Source: an uncultured Lachnospiraceae bacterium (GTDB taxonomy: Bacteria; Bacillota; Clostridia; Lachnospirales; Lachnospiraceae). Taken from it: a stretch of 48,083 nucleotides of DNA. The DNA lies in contig CAMJGH010000010.1 in NCBI GenBank assembly GCA_946405185.1, positions 1 to 48,083 on the forward strand. The letters are read 5' to 3'. Shown in pieces: positions 41,636 through 48,083 of the stretch. The first letter of the stretch is position 1. Each line of letters begins with the position of its first letter. Position numbers and translations under genes: made by a program. The notes beneath the pieces are model-generated. The model did not search any database, was not told the DNA's origin, and saw only the letters and a program-made list of their open reading frames with translations.

Positions 41636-43624
41636 TCAGAACAGGCTCTTCACCGTGGCGGCCACGTTCTCGGCGGTGAAGCCGTACTCCGGGAACAGCT
41701 TGGCGTACGGAGCGGACGCACCGAACTGCGTCATGCCGATCACCTTGCCGTCCAGGCCCACATAGCGCTCCCAGCCGAAGGTGGACAGCGCCTCAACGGC
41801 CACGCGGCGGCGCACCGCGCGCGGCAGCACGGCCTCGCGGTACTCCAGCGGCTGCTCTTCAAACACATCCATGCACGGCATGCTGACCACACGCACGTCG
41901 ATGCCGTCGGCCTTCAGGGCTTCCTTCGCGGCCACGCACCACTGCACTTCGGAACCGGAGGCGATGAGGATGGCATCCGGGGTTTCCTTCTCGGAATCCG
42001 CCAGGATGTAGCCGCCCTTCAGGGCTTCCTTGGAGGAACCGGCCAGCTGCGGCAGGTTCTGGCGGGTCAGCGCCAGACCGGTCGGGGTGCTCTGGCTGGT
42101 CACGGCCGCATACCAGGCCGCGGACGTCTCGGTGGAATCCGCCGGGCGCCAGATGTGGAAGTTCGGCAGCGCGCGCAGCATCGCCAGCTGCTCGATGGGC
42201 TCATGCGTGGGGCCGTCCTCGCCCACGCCGATGGAATCGTGCGTGAAGACGAAGGTCAGCGGCAGGCCCATGATGGACGACAGTCTGGCCATGGGCTTGG
42301 TGTAGTCGGAGAACACGAAGAAGGTGGCCACGTACGGGCGGACGCCGCCGTGCAGCGCCAGGCCGTTGCCGATGGCGGTCATGGCGAGCTCGCGCACGCC
42401 GAAGTGCATGTTGCGGCCTTCGCGGTGCGCCGGCGAGAAGTACTCCTCGCCCTTCATGACGGTCTTGTTGGAAGGCGACAGGTCCGCGGAACCGCCGAAG
42501 AGCGACGGCATGACGTCCTTGATGCGGTTGAGCATTTCGCCGGACAGGTTGCGGGTGGCCTGCGGCTTGTCTTCATAAGCCCAGTAGGACTCGGAATTCA
42601 TCAGCTTCTCGGCGACGGTGGGCTTGTGGTACTCCTCCCACAGAGCGGCCATATCCGGATACGCCTCGCAGTACTTCGCGAACAGCTCCTGCCAGGCCGC
42701 CTCGGTGACGGCGCCCTGCGCGGCAAGCTTCCGGTAGTTCTCGTAGACTTCCTCGGGCACGTAGAACGGCTCGTGGCTGGGCCACTCCAGGAAATCCTTC
42801 ATGGCGATGACGTTGTCCTCGCCCAGCGGCTCGCCGTGCGCGGCCGGGGTGCCCATCTTGGCCGGGCAGCCGTAGCCGATGATGGTCTTGACGATGATGA
42901 AGCTCGGGCGCTCCTTGTCCGCCTTGGCCTCTTCGATGGCGGCGCCGATGGCCGCCAGGTCGTTTCCGTCCTCCACGAGGATGGTCTGGAAGCCGAAGGC
43001 CTCCATGCGGCCGCGGACGTCCTCGGTGAAGGCGATGTCCGTGCTACCTTCGATGGAGATGCCGTTGGAATCGTAGAAGACGATCAGCTTGGAGAGCTTC
43101 TGGGTGCCGGCCAGGGAGAAAGCCTCGGAGGAGATGCCCTCCATCATGCAGCCGTCGCCGCCCAGCACGTAGGTGTAGTGATCGACCACCGGGAAGCCTT
43201 CCTTATTGAAGACGGCTGCCAGGTGCTCTTCCGCCATGGCCATACCCACGGCCATGGCCATGCCGGCGCCAAGAGGCCCCGTGGTGGCTTCGACGCCCAC
43301 CGTGTGGCCGTACTCCGGATGGCCGGGTGTCAGCGACCCCCACTGGCGGAACTGCGCCAGATCATCCTTGCTCAGGTTGCCGTACCCGTACAGGTGCAGC
43401 AGGGAGTACAGCAGCGTGGAGCCGTGGCCGCCGGAAAGGATGAACCGGTCGCGGTTGGGCCAGGCGGGATCCGCCGGGTTGTGATGCATGTGGTGCCCCC
43501 ACAGCTCGTACGCCACGGCGGCGCAGCCGAGCGGCAGGCCCGGATGGCCGGACTTGGCTTTCTGGACGGCGTCCGCAGCCAGCACACGGATCGCGTTGAC
43601 GGATTGAGTCTCAATGTTTGCCAT
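41636..43624 (-). CDS. tkt: Transketolase
   Basis: Thiamine-diphosphate enzyme of the non-oxidative pentose phosphate pathway, linking pentoses to glycolysis. 662 residues, full length. Seen: SGHPGLPLG and the [10 protein letters not shown] active-site loops, the ThDP motif [14 protein letters not shown], the catalytic Glu in HFGVRELAM and [15 protein letters not shown]. The ATG at 43624 follows AAGGAG. It fits a cell that metabolises xylose, and depends on thiamine, whose transporter is encoded at 28.6-29.4 kb. It lies 53 nt after the DUF5711 gene. Confidence 0.96.
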   Translation of the reverse strand: MANIETQSVNAIRVLAADAVQKAKSGHPGLPLGCAAVAYELWGHHMHHNPADPAWPNRDRFILSGGHGSTLLYSLLHLYGYGNLSKDDLAQFRQWGSLTPGHPEYGHTVGVEATTGPLGAGMAMAVGMAMAEEHLAAVFNKEGFPVVDHYTYVLGGDGCMMEGISSEAFSLAGTQKLSKLIVFYDSNGISIEGSTDIAFTEDVRGRMEAFGFQTILVEDGNDLAAIGAAIEEAKADKERPSFIIVKTIIGYGCPAKMGTPAAHGEPLGEDNVIAMKDFLEWPSHEPFYVPEEVYENYRKLAAQGAVTEAAWQELFAKYCEAYPDMAALWEEYHKPTVAEKLMNSESYWAYEDKPQATRNLSGEMLNRIKDVMPSLFGGSADLSPSNKTVMKGEEYFSPAHREGRNMHFGVRELAMTAIGNGLALHGGVRPYVATFFVFSDYTKPMARLSSIMGLPLTFVFTHDSIGVGEDGPTHEPIEQLAMLRALPNFHIWRPADSTETSAAWYAAVTSQSTPTGLALTRQNLPQLAGSSKEALKGGYILADSEKETPDAILIASGSEVQWCVAAKEALKADGIDVRVVSMPCMDVFEEQPLEYREAVLPRAVRRRVAVEALSTFGWERYVGLDGKVIGMTQFGASAPYAKLFPEYGFTAENVAATVKSLF

Positions 43625-43677
43625 CTTTTTCTCCTTTTTATGACCGGAAACTTCTCTCCGGGACTGCTGTGGCCCCC

Positions 43678-44928
43678 TCACTGCAGCTGCATGTACTGCA
43701 GGCGGGTCTCCAGGAACAGGAAATATTCGTTTTCTGAGGGTGAAGGCACCACCGACACCAGGCGCTCCGCCGGGATGTGGCGCACCACCTCGCGGCCGGA
43801 CGTATCGTAGATGACCAGCAGCCCGTCGTGCCAGGCCAGGATGCGGCTGCCCGCAAAGGCAAAGCCGGTGAACGCCGCGTCCACGTCAAACTCCGCCGTG
43901 ACGCCGCCGTCGCGGTCATAGACGCGCACGGTGGATTCCGTGGCGCTCTTCTCGGTGACCACACCGGACTTGCCCTCGCCCGGGAACACCGCCAGGATGT
44001 GCTGTTCCACCGGCTCATCCTTGATGAGCGCCGGGCTGCTCTGGTGGCGCAGCGAGTAGAAGCCGATGCAGGCGTCCGCAAACGCCACGGCCCTCTCCTC
44101 GTCCAGGTAGGTCACGCGCGGCACCATCATGCCTTCGTACTGTTCAAAACCGCCCACAATGTTGTCCACCATGTCGCGGCCCACATCGAAGTTGTAGAAG
44201 ATCACCTTGTTGCAGACCTCGCCGTCGCGCACGCAGACGAACGACACCATCAGCTGGCTGCCGGAGGGCGAGAGCGCCGCGGTGAACGGATACCCGTCGC
44301 CGGTCAGCATACTGCGGATCTCGATGTCCAGCTTTTTGCCGGTGCGGTCGTAGAACGCCAGATAGTTGGCGGTTTCGTCCTCGAGGATGAGCACCGCCAT
44401 GCCCTGGCCGGCGATGGTCACGCCGGTGATGGGCAGGGCCGTGGTGACCTCCCCCTGCTTGCCGTCCGCATTCACGATGACCAGGCTGTTGCCGCCCAGA
44501 TCCGCGATGGCGGCATACTCGCCGCAGACCGCCGTCTGGGGATGGTTCATTTCGTAGCCTTCGGTCCAGACCACCTCGCCCGCCGTGTCCACACAGGCGC
44601 ACGAGTTGCGGCCGCACCGAAGGAACCCCGCGCCGAACGGCAGCACCCGCTGCACGCTTTCGGCAGGCAGGGCCTGCGTCCACTTCTCCGCCAGGCCTTC
44701 ATAGTGCTTCTGGCGCCCGCGCAGCACAAAAAAGATGATCAGTCCGATCACCAGCACCACGCACACCGCTATTCCGATCATACGCCGGCGGCGGCGCCGC
44801 GCCGCCTCGTACCCGGCCAGTCTTTTTTCGTAAGGGGTATTCTCCTCCGGAGCCTGCCCGCCGCGGATCATGCCCGCGCGCAGAAAGCGCTTCTGCTCCT
44901 CCCGGTCCCCCGTTCTCATTTCGTCCAT
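43678..44928 (-). CDS. DUF5711-type membrane-anchored beta-propeller-like protein
   Basis: 416 residues: a charged cytoplasmic N terminus (about 1-48), one span (MIGIAVCVVLVIGLIIFFVL, 50-69) and an extracytoplasmic domain of repeated beta segments such as EGYEMNHPQTAVCGEYAAIA, GNSLVIVNADGKQGEV and YDRDGGVTAEFDVDAAFTGF. The repeats suggest a propeller. Resembles DUF5711 proteins of Clostridia; function unknown. There is no ribosome site before the ATG at 44928, and a consensus promoter puts the transcript start at that A, so the mRNA is probably leaderless. Confidence 0.85.
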   Translation of the reverse strand: MDEMRTGDREEQKRFLRAGMIRGGQAPEENTPYEKRLAGYEAARRRRRRMIGIAVCVVLVIGLIIFFVLRGRQKHYEGLAEKWTQALPAESVQRVLPFGAGFLRCGRNSCACVDTAGEVVWTEGYEMNHPQTAVCGEYAAIADLGGNSLVIVNADGKQGEVTTALPITGVTIAGQGMAVLILEDETANYLAFYDRTGKKLDIEIRSMLTGDGYPFTAALSPSGSQLMVSFVCVRDGEVCNKVIFYNFDVGRDMVDNIVGGFEQYEGMMVPRVTYLDEERAVAFADACIGFYSLRHQSSPALIKDEPVEQHILAVFPGEGKSGVVTEKSATESTVRVYDRDGGVTAEFDVDAAFTGFAFAGSRILAWHDGLLVIYDTSGREVVRHIPAERLVSVVPSPSENEYFLFLETRLQYMQLQ

Positions 44929-44934
44929 GCTTTC

Positions 44935-44962
44935 ATTATAATGATGGCGGGAAGGGTGTCAA
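44935..44962 (-). promoter_or_regulatory. Consensus promoter giving a leaderless mRNA
   Basis: Minus strand: TTGACA (44957-44962), 16-bp spacer, TATAAT (44935-44940). The A of the start codon at 44928 is the seventh base after the -10 box. Confidence 0.9.
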
Positions 44963-44984
44963 ACGAAAATTGTCCGGAGGATGG

Positions 44985-45013
44985 TTGCCTTTTGCGGGAA
45001 AAGCCTTTAGACT
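44985..45013 (+). promoter_or_regulatory. Promoter of galK
   Basis: TTGCCT (44985-44990), 17-bp spacer, TAGACT (45008-45013), divergent from the DUF5711 promoter. Confidence 0.65.
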
Positions 45014-45045
45014 GAAGAAGATCTTTCCGGAAAACGGGGGTTTGT

Positions 45046-46221
45046 ATGATAAACACATTGTTACAGGGTTTTGAAGAACAGTTTGGTGCCGGCGGCGACA
45101 TCTTCGTCTTTTTCGCACCTGGCCGCGTCAATCTCATCGGCGAGCACACCGACTACAACGGCGGTCACGTGTTCCCCTGTGCCCTCTCCATGGGCACCTT
45201 TGCGGCCATCCGCAGACGGGACGATACGCGCGTCCGCCTGTACACCGTCAACATCCCGCAGGCCGGCATCTGCGAGACGGACGTCCGTCACCCGGACTAC
45301 GTCAAGCGTGACGGCTGGGCCAACTACGCGAAGGGCGTGCTGGACACCTTCATCCGCCGCGGCTTTGCGCCGGAGACCGGGTTTGACATCGCCTTCTATG
45401 GCGATATCCCGGCCGGCTCCGGTCTGTCCTCTTCGGCCGCCCTCGAGGTGGTCACCGGCATCGCCATCCGGGATCTGTTCGGTTTTGAGGGCGTGTCGCA
45501 GGTGGATCTGGCGCTCATCGGCCAGGAAGCCGAGAACCGCTACTGCGGCATGAACTGCGGCATCATGGACCAGTTTGCGTCCGCCATGGGCAAGAAGGAC
45601 CACGCCATCTTCCTGGATACCGCCACGCTGCAGTATGAGTACGCGCCGGTGGCGCTGACCGATGCGAAGATCGTCATCGTCAACAGCAAGGTGAAGCACT
45701 CGCTGGTCACCTCCGCCTACAACGACCGCCGCCGGGAGTCCGAAGAAGCCCTCAAGGACCTGCAGAAAGTCCTGCCCATCAAAACGCTGGGAGACCTTTC
45801 CGAGGCGGAGTTTGACGCCCACGCGGACGCCGTCAAGGACGCCGTGAACCGCCGCCGCGCGAAGCACGCCGTCTACGAGAACCAGCGCACCATCAAAGCC
45901 GTAGCCGCCCTGAAGGCCGGCGATCTGGCCGCGTTCGGGCAGCTCATCAACCAGTCGCACGCCTCCCTGCGGGACGACTACGAAACCTCCTGCCCGGAGG
46001 TGGATGTGCTCCAGCAACTGGCCGTTTCCGTGCCCGGCACGCTCGGCTCCCGCATCACCGGCGGCGGCTTTGGCGGCTGCACCGTGAACCTCGTGAAGAA
46101 CGACGCCCTGGAGGCATTTGAAGCTACCGTACTGCCCGGCTACGAAAAAGCCACCGGCATCAAAGCCGAAATGTACGTCGCGGAGATCGGCGACGGCGCG
46201 CATTTCGTCTGCAAGAGGTGA
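45046..46221 (+). CDS. galK: Galactokinase
   Basis: GHMP kinase that phosphorylates D-galactose at C1 in the Leloir pathway. 391 residues, normal length. Seen: the galactokinase signature GRVNLIGEHTDYNGGHVFP (about 26-44), the ATP-binding motif IPAGSGLSSSAALEV (about 123-137), the substrate-side GMNCGIMDQFAS with catalytic Asp, and GGGFGGCTVNLV near the C terminus. No galT or galE is in the window. The next gene starts 34 nt later with no terminator between. Confidence 0.96.
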   Translation: MINTLLQGFEEQFGAGGDIFVFFAPGRVNLIGEHTDYNGGHVFPCALSMGTFAAIRRRDDTRVRLYTVNIPQAGICETDVRHPDYVKRDGWANYAKGVLDTFIRRGFAPETGFDIAFYGDIPAGSGLSSSAALEVVTGIAIRDLFGFEGVSQVDLALIGQEAENRYCGMNCGIMDQFASAMGKKDHAIFLDTATLQYEYAPVALTDAKIVIVNSKVKHSLVTSAYNDRRRESEEALKDLQKVLPIKTLGDLSEAEFDAHADAVKDAVNRRRAKHAVYENQRTIKAVAALKAGDLAAFGQLINQSHASLRDDYETSCPEVDVLQQLAVSVPGTLGSRITGGGFGGCTVNLVKNDALEAFEATVLPGYEKATGIKAEMYVAEIGDGAHFVCKR

Positions 46222-46255
46222 GTCAGGGGTCTCGCCATGAACAAAGGAGGTTCCC

Positions 46256-46528
46256 ATGTTCCGCATGTGGGGCAAGACCGTCAGAAACCATCACACGCTG
46301 CAGGACACAGTCGTCGAATTCCCGTACGACCGCCGTTCGCGCACGCAGAAAGTCTTTGACGCCCTGGATGAGATCTGCCGGCGCTTCGATCTGGCCCACC
46401 CCATCTGGCTGGACGTGAACATCGAGGAGTTTCAGCGCCGCAGCAAGGTGCGCTTCACGCAGGATTCGTTTGTGGAAACGCTGGATTTTGATTATCTGGA
46501 GATGCAGATCATCGAGGAGGATTACTGA
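46256..46528 (+). CDS. Small conserved protein, function unknown
   Basis: 90-residue acidic protein (MFRMWGKTVRNHHTLQDTVV, later FDALDEICRRFDLAHPIWLD and KVRFTQDSFVETLDFDYLEM). It looks like a small family seen in Clostridia, but I cannot give it a function. AAAGGAGG (46243-46250) gives an optimal start. Co-transcribed with galK, judging by the short gap, and closed by the terminator at 46533-46558. Confidence 0.8.
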   Translation: MFRMWGKTVRNHHTLQDTVVEFPYDRRSRTQKVFDALDEICRRFDLAHPIWLDVNIEEFQRRSKVRFTQDSFVETLDFDYLEMQIIEEDY

Positions 46529-46532
46529 CACG

Positions 46533-46558
46533 GAGGGCGGCCCGGCCGCCCTCTTTTT
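46533..46558 (+). terminator. Rho-independent terminator after galK operon
   Basis: 9-bp perfect arms GAGGGCGGC/GCCGCCCTC, CCG loop, then TTTTT. Confidence 0.92.
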
Positions 46559-46593
46559 GCAGCCGCGTCTGTTCGCGCGAAAGGAGCAGGATC

Positions 46594-47472
46594 ATGCTGG
46601 AAACGAGACTGCTTGGCCGCACAGGCCTGACCGTGACCGCCCTGGGGTACGGCGCCATGGAGCTGCGCAACCCCGGTGCGGAAGTGTGGGCGGAGGAAGC
46701 CCTCAACACCGTGCTCGATGCCGGGATCACGTTTATCGACACCTCCCCGGACTACGGCCCCAGCGAGGAGTACATCGGCCGGTACCTTTCGCACCGCCGG
46801 GACGAGTTCGTGCTGGCCACCAAGTGCGCCTGCAACACCACCGGTGTCGGCCCCGGGCACATCTTTAAGGCTGAGCAGTTTGAGAAAAACCTGGTGGAGA
46901 GCCTCCGCCGCCTGAAGACGGACCACATCGACGTGTGGCAGATCCACTGCGTCACGCCTCCGGACCTGCCGGGCGGGGCGGACGATCCGGCCATCCGCTA
47001 CATGCAGAAGGTGAAGGCCGAAGGCTATGTGGGCGCCATCGGCATCAGCTTCAAGAACGGCAAGGCCACCGACCCGGCCTACCCCACCGAGCACCAGAAA
47101 GCCTATGCCAGAGACATGGCCTCCTGGGGCGTGTTCGACACCCTGCAGCTGGTCTACGGCGGGCTGATGCGGGTGAGTGAGGCGGATGTGGCTGCCATCG
47201 ATGAAGGCGGCCTGGGCGTGATCGCCCGCGGCGCCCTGCAGCGGTACTTCCCGGAAAGCGCGTTCATTCCCGAAAAAGCCCGTCTCTCCGAGCTTTTTGA
47301 GGAAGGGGAGGATGTCAACGCCTTCCTGCTGCGCTTCGCGCTGACCAACCCGCACATCGGCACCGTAATATGCGGTTCCGGGAATCCGGCGCACATCCGC
47401 GCCAATGTCCGCGCGGCGGAACGCGGCCCGCTGTCCGCCGAGGTGTACGCGGAGGCCTGCCGCCGGCTGTAA
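46594..47472 (+). CDS. Aldo/keto reductase
   Basis: 292-residue NAD(P)H-dependent oxidoreductase with TIM-barrel fold. Catalytic tetrad members are seen: Asp49 in FIDTSPDYG, Tyr54, Lys77 in LATKC and a His in DVWQIHC. Substrate unknown. The C-terminal part has IGTVICGSGNPAHIRAN, typical of the cofactor end of the barrel. AAAGGAG precedes the ATG; no clear promoter is visible in the short gap after the terminator. Confidence 0.9.
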   Translation: MLETRLLGRTGLTVTALGYGAMELRNPGAEVWAEEALNTVLDAGITFIDTSPDYGPSEEYIGRYLSHRRDEFVLATKCACNTTGVGPGHIFKAEQFEKNLVESLRRLKTDHIDVWQIHCVTPPDLPGGADDPAIRYMQKVKAEGYVGAIGISFKNGKATDPAYPTEHQKAYARDMASWGVFDTLQLVYGGLMRVSEADVAAIDEGGLGVIARGALQRYFPESAFIPEKARLSELFEEGEDVNAFLLRFALTNPHIGTVICGSGNPAHIRANVRAAERGPLSAEVYAEACRRL

Positions 47473-47512
47473 AGGCGGCCGGCTCTCTCCTTTCGGAATT
47501 CAGGAGGATGAA

Positions 47513-47522
47513 CCCCCCCCCC
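47513..47522 (+). repeat. Homopolymeric C10 tract
   Basis: Ten consecutive C after AGGAGGATGAA. The ATG opens a 19-codon frame (MNPPPVTDRARLLSKPGTL) across the following hairpin. Probably non-coding, but the run could slip. Confidence 0.6.
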
Positions 47523-47532
47523 GTAACGGATC

Positions 47533-47563
47533 GTGCCAGGCTTCTTTCGAAGCCTGGCACTTT
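47533..47563 (+). terminator. Hairpin terminator after the aldo/keto reductase gene
   Basis: 12-bp perfect arms (47533-47544/47549-47560) with a TTTC loop, then TTT. Confidence 0.8.
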
Positions 47564-47631
47564 GTGAGGGAGAGAAATTTTTTCTGCGCTCTTTTTCTTT
47601 TCGTTTCGGATTCCTGTGGCTTCCTGTCGGA

Positions 47632-48083
47632 TCAGGCTTCCTCTTTCGCGCGGCGGGTCATGGCGGCCGCGGCCAGGAAGAGGCATCCGCAGAGGGAGAG
47701 CATCAGGATGGGCCAGTTGACCTGACCGGTGACCGGCAGGGCTTGCGGCACTTGGTCGTCCAGGATCTGCTCGTAGCCGCGGTCCATGGTCAGGCGGCCG
47801 TTGGTGGCAGCCGGGGCGGCCTGCGGGACGGGCTCTTCGGCGATGACTTCGGCGGGGGCTTCCGGGGTGGCCAGCGAGGTGTCGTTGTTCTCGATCACTT
47901 CGGCGGCCGCTTCGGTCTCGGATTCGGCCTCGGTCTCAGCTTCGGTCTCAGGGGCAGCTTCGGTCACAACCTCAGCTTCCGTCTCAGGCTCAGCTTCCGT
48001 TTCCGGCTCGGCTTCGGTCTCGGGTTCCGCTTCGGTCTCGGGCTCGGTTTCGGGTTCCACTTCGGTTTCGATCGGGGCTTCCG
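47632..48083 (-). CDS. C-terminal part of an LPxTG cell-wall surface protein (partial)
   Basis: The gene enters from the right edge; its frame is open to 48083 with no true start. Visible are a long Glu/Thr/Pro/Ala repeat region (units such as ETEAEPETEAEP), then a short domain, then the sorting signal: LPVTG, a hydrophobic span (LMLSLCGCLFLAAAAM) and a basic tail (TRRAKEEA). A sortase would anchor it to peptidoglycan. The repeat region is likely a wall-spanning stalk; the functional head is outside the window. Confidence 0.9.
   Translation of the reverse strand, partial: EAPIETEVEPETEPETEAEPETEAEPETEAEPETEAEVVTEAAPETEAETEAESETEAAAEVIENNDTSLATPEAPAEVIAEEPVPQAAPAATNGRLTMDRGYEQILDDQVPQALPVTGQVNWPILMLSLCGCLFLAAAAMTRRAKEEA

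Overview
The window reads as a chromosomal segment of a GC-rich Bacillota, most likely a gut- or rumen-type Clostridia. Supporting signs are a SufCBDSU operon that uses SufU rather than IscU/SufA, strong AAGGAGG ribosome sites, sigma-A promoters with 16-18 bp spacers, Gram-positive lipoproteins, an LPxTG surface protein, a ThiT-type ECF thiamine transporter, and DUF1653 and DUF5711 proteins. I see no rRNA, tRNA, phage, IS element or CRISPR array. Genes are dense on both strands, and many long antisense frames are GC-skew shadows.

Layout. 0.07-8.2 kb is a sulfur block: sufC-sufB-sufD-sufS-sufU, a LysR regulator, then metY-cysK. 8.3-9.6 kb holds a HAD phosphatase and a small membrane protein. 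10.0-14.5 kb (minus) is an ABC importer (fused double permease, ATPase, lipoprotein) facing a PfkB-type sugar kinase and an MgtC-like membrane protein. 16.9-28.5 kb is a xylo-oligosaccharide locus: two paralogous GH120-type beta-xylosidases, two paralogous sugar-binding lipoproteins and one permease pair. A membrane-anchored MerR-RDD regulator with a small anchored partner sits inside it. 28.6-32.3 kb has thiT under a TPP riboswitch, an unknown probable alpha/alpha-toroid protein and a GPH-type sugar symporter. 32.4-39.1 kb has an S9 peptidase, a HerA-like ATPase, and an MBOAT-SGNH pair likely to O-acetylate a surface polymer. 39.5-44.9 kb (minus) has glucarate dehydratase, a DUF1653 protein, transketolase and a DUF5711 protein whose promoter predicts a leaderless mRNA. 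45.0-48.1 kb has galK, a small conserved protein, an aldo/keto reductase and the 3' end of an LPVTG surface protein.

How it works together. Xylo-oligosaccharides captured by the lipoproteins would enter through the permease pair, or xylosides through the GPH symporter. Both GH120 enzymes lack signal peptides, so cleavage is cytoplasmic. The pentose would feed the pentose phosphate pathway, where transketolase acts. No transporter ATPase lies beside the permease pair; the sugar-type ATPase at 11.5-12.7 kb, or one elsewhere in the genome, may serve it.

The least explained material is in the intergenic DNA. At least three families of structured repeats keep their pairing while their sequence changes: a conserved 26-nt loop on variable stems (4.7 and 16.6 kb), a 135-bp hairpin element with two compensated base-pair changes (9.7 and 16.7 kb), and a 44-bp tandem repeat with one compensated change (39.1 kb). 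With the MerR-RDD pair and the repeated 11-mer hairpin system after the second xylosidase, these are the best candidates for something undescribed.
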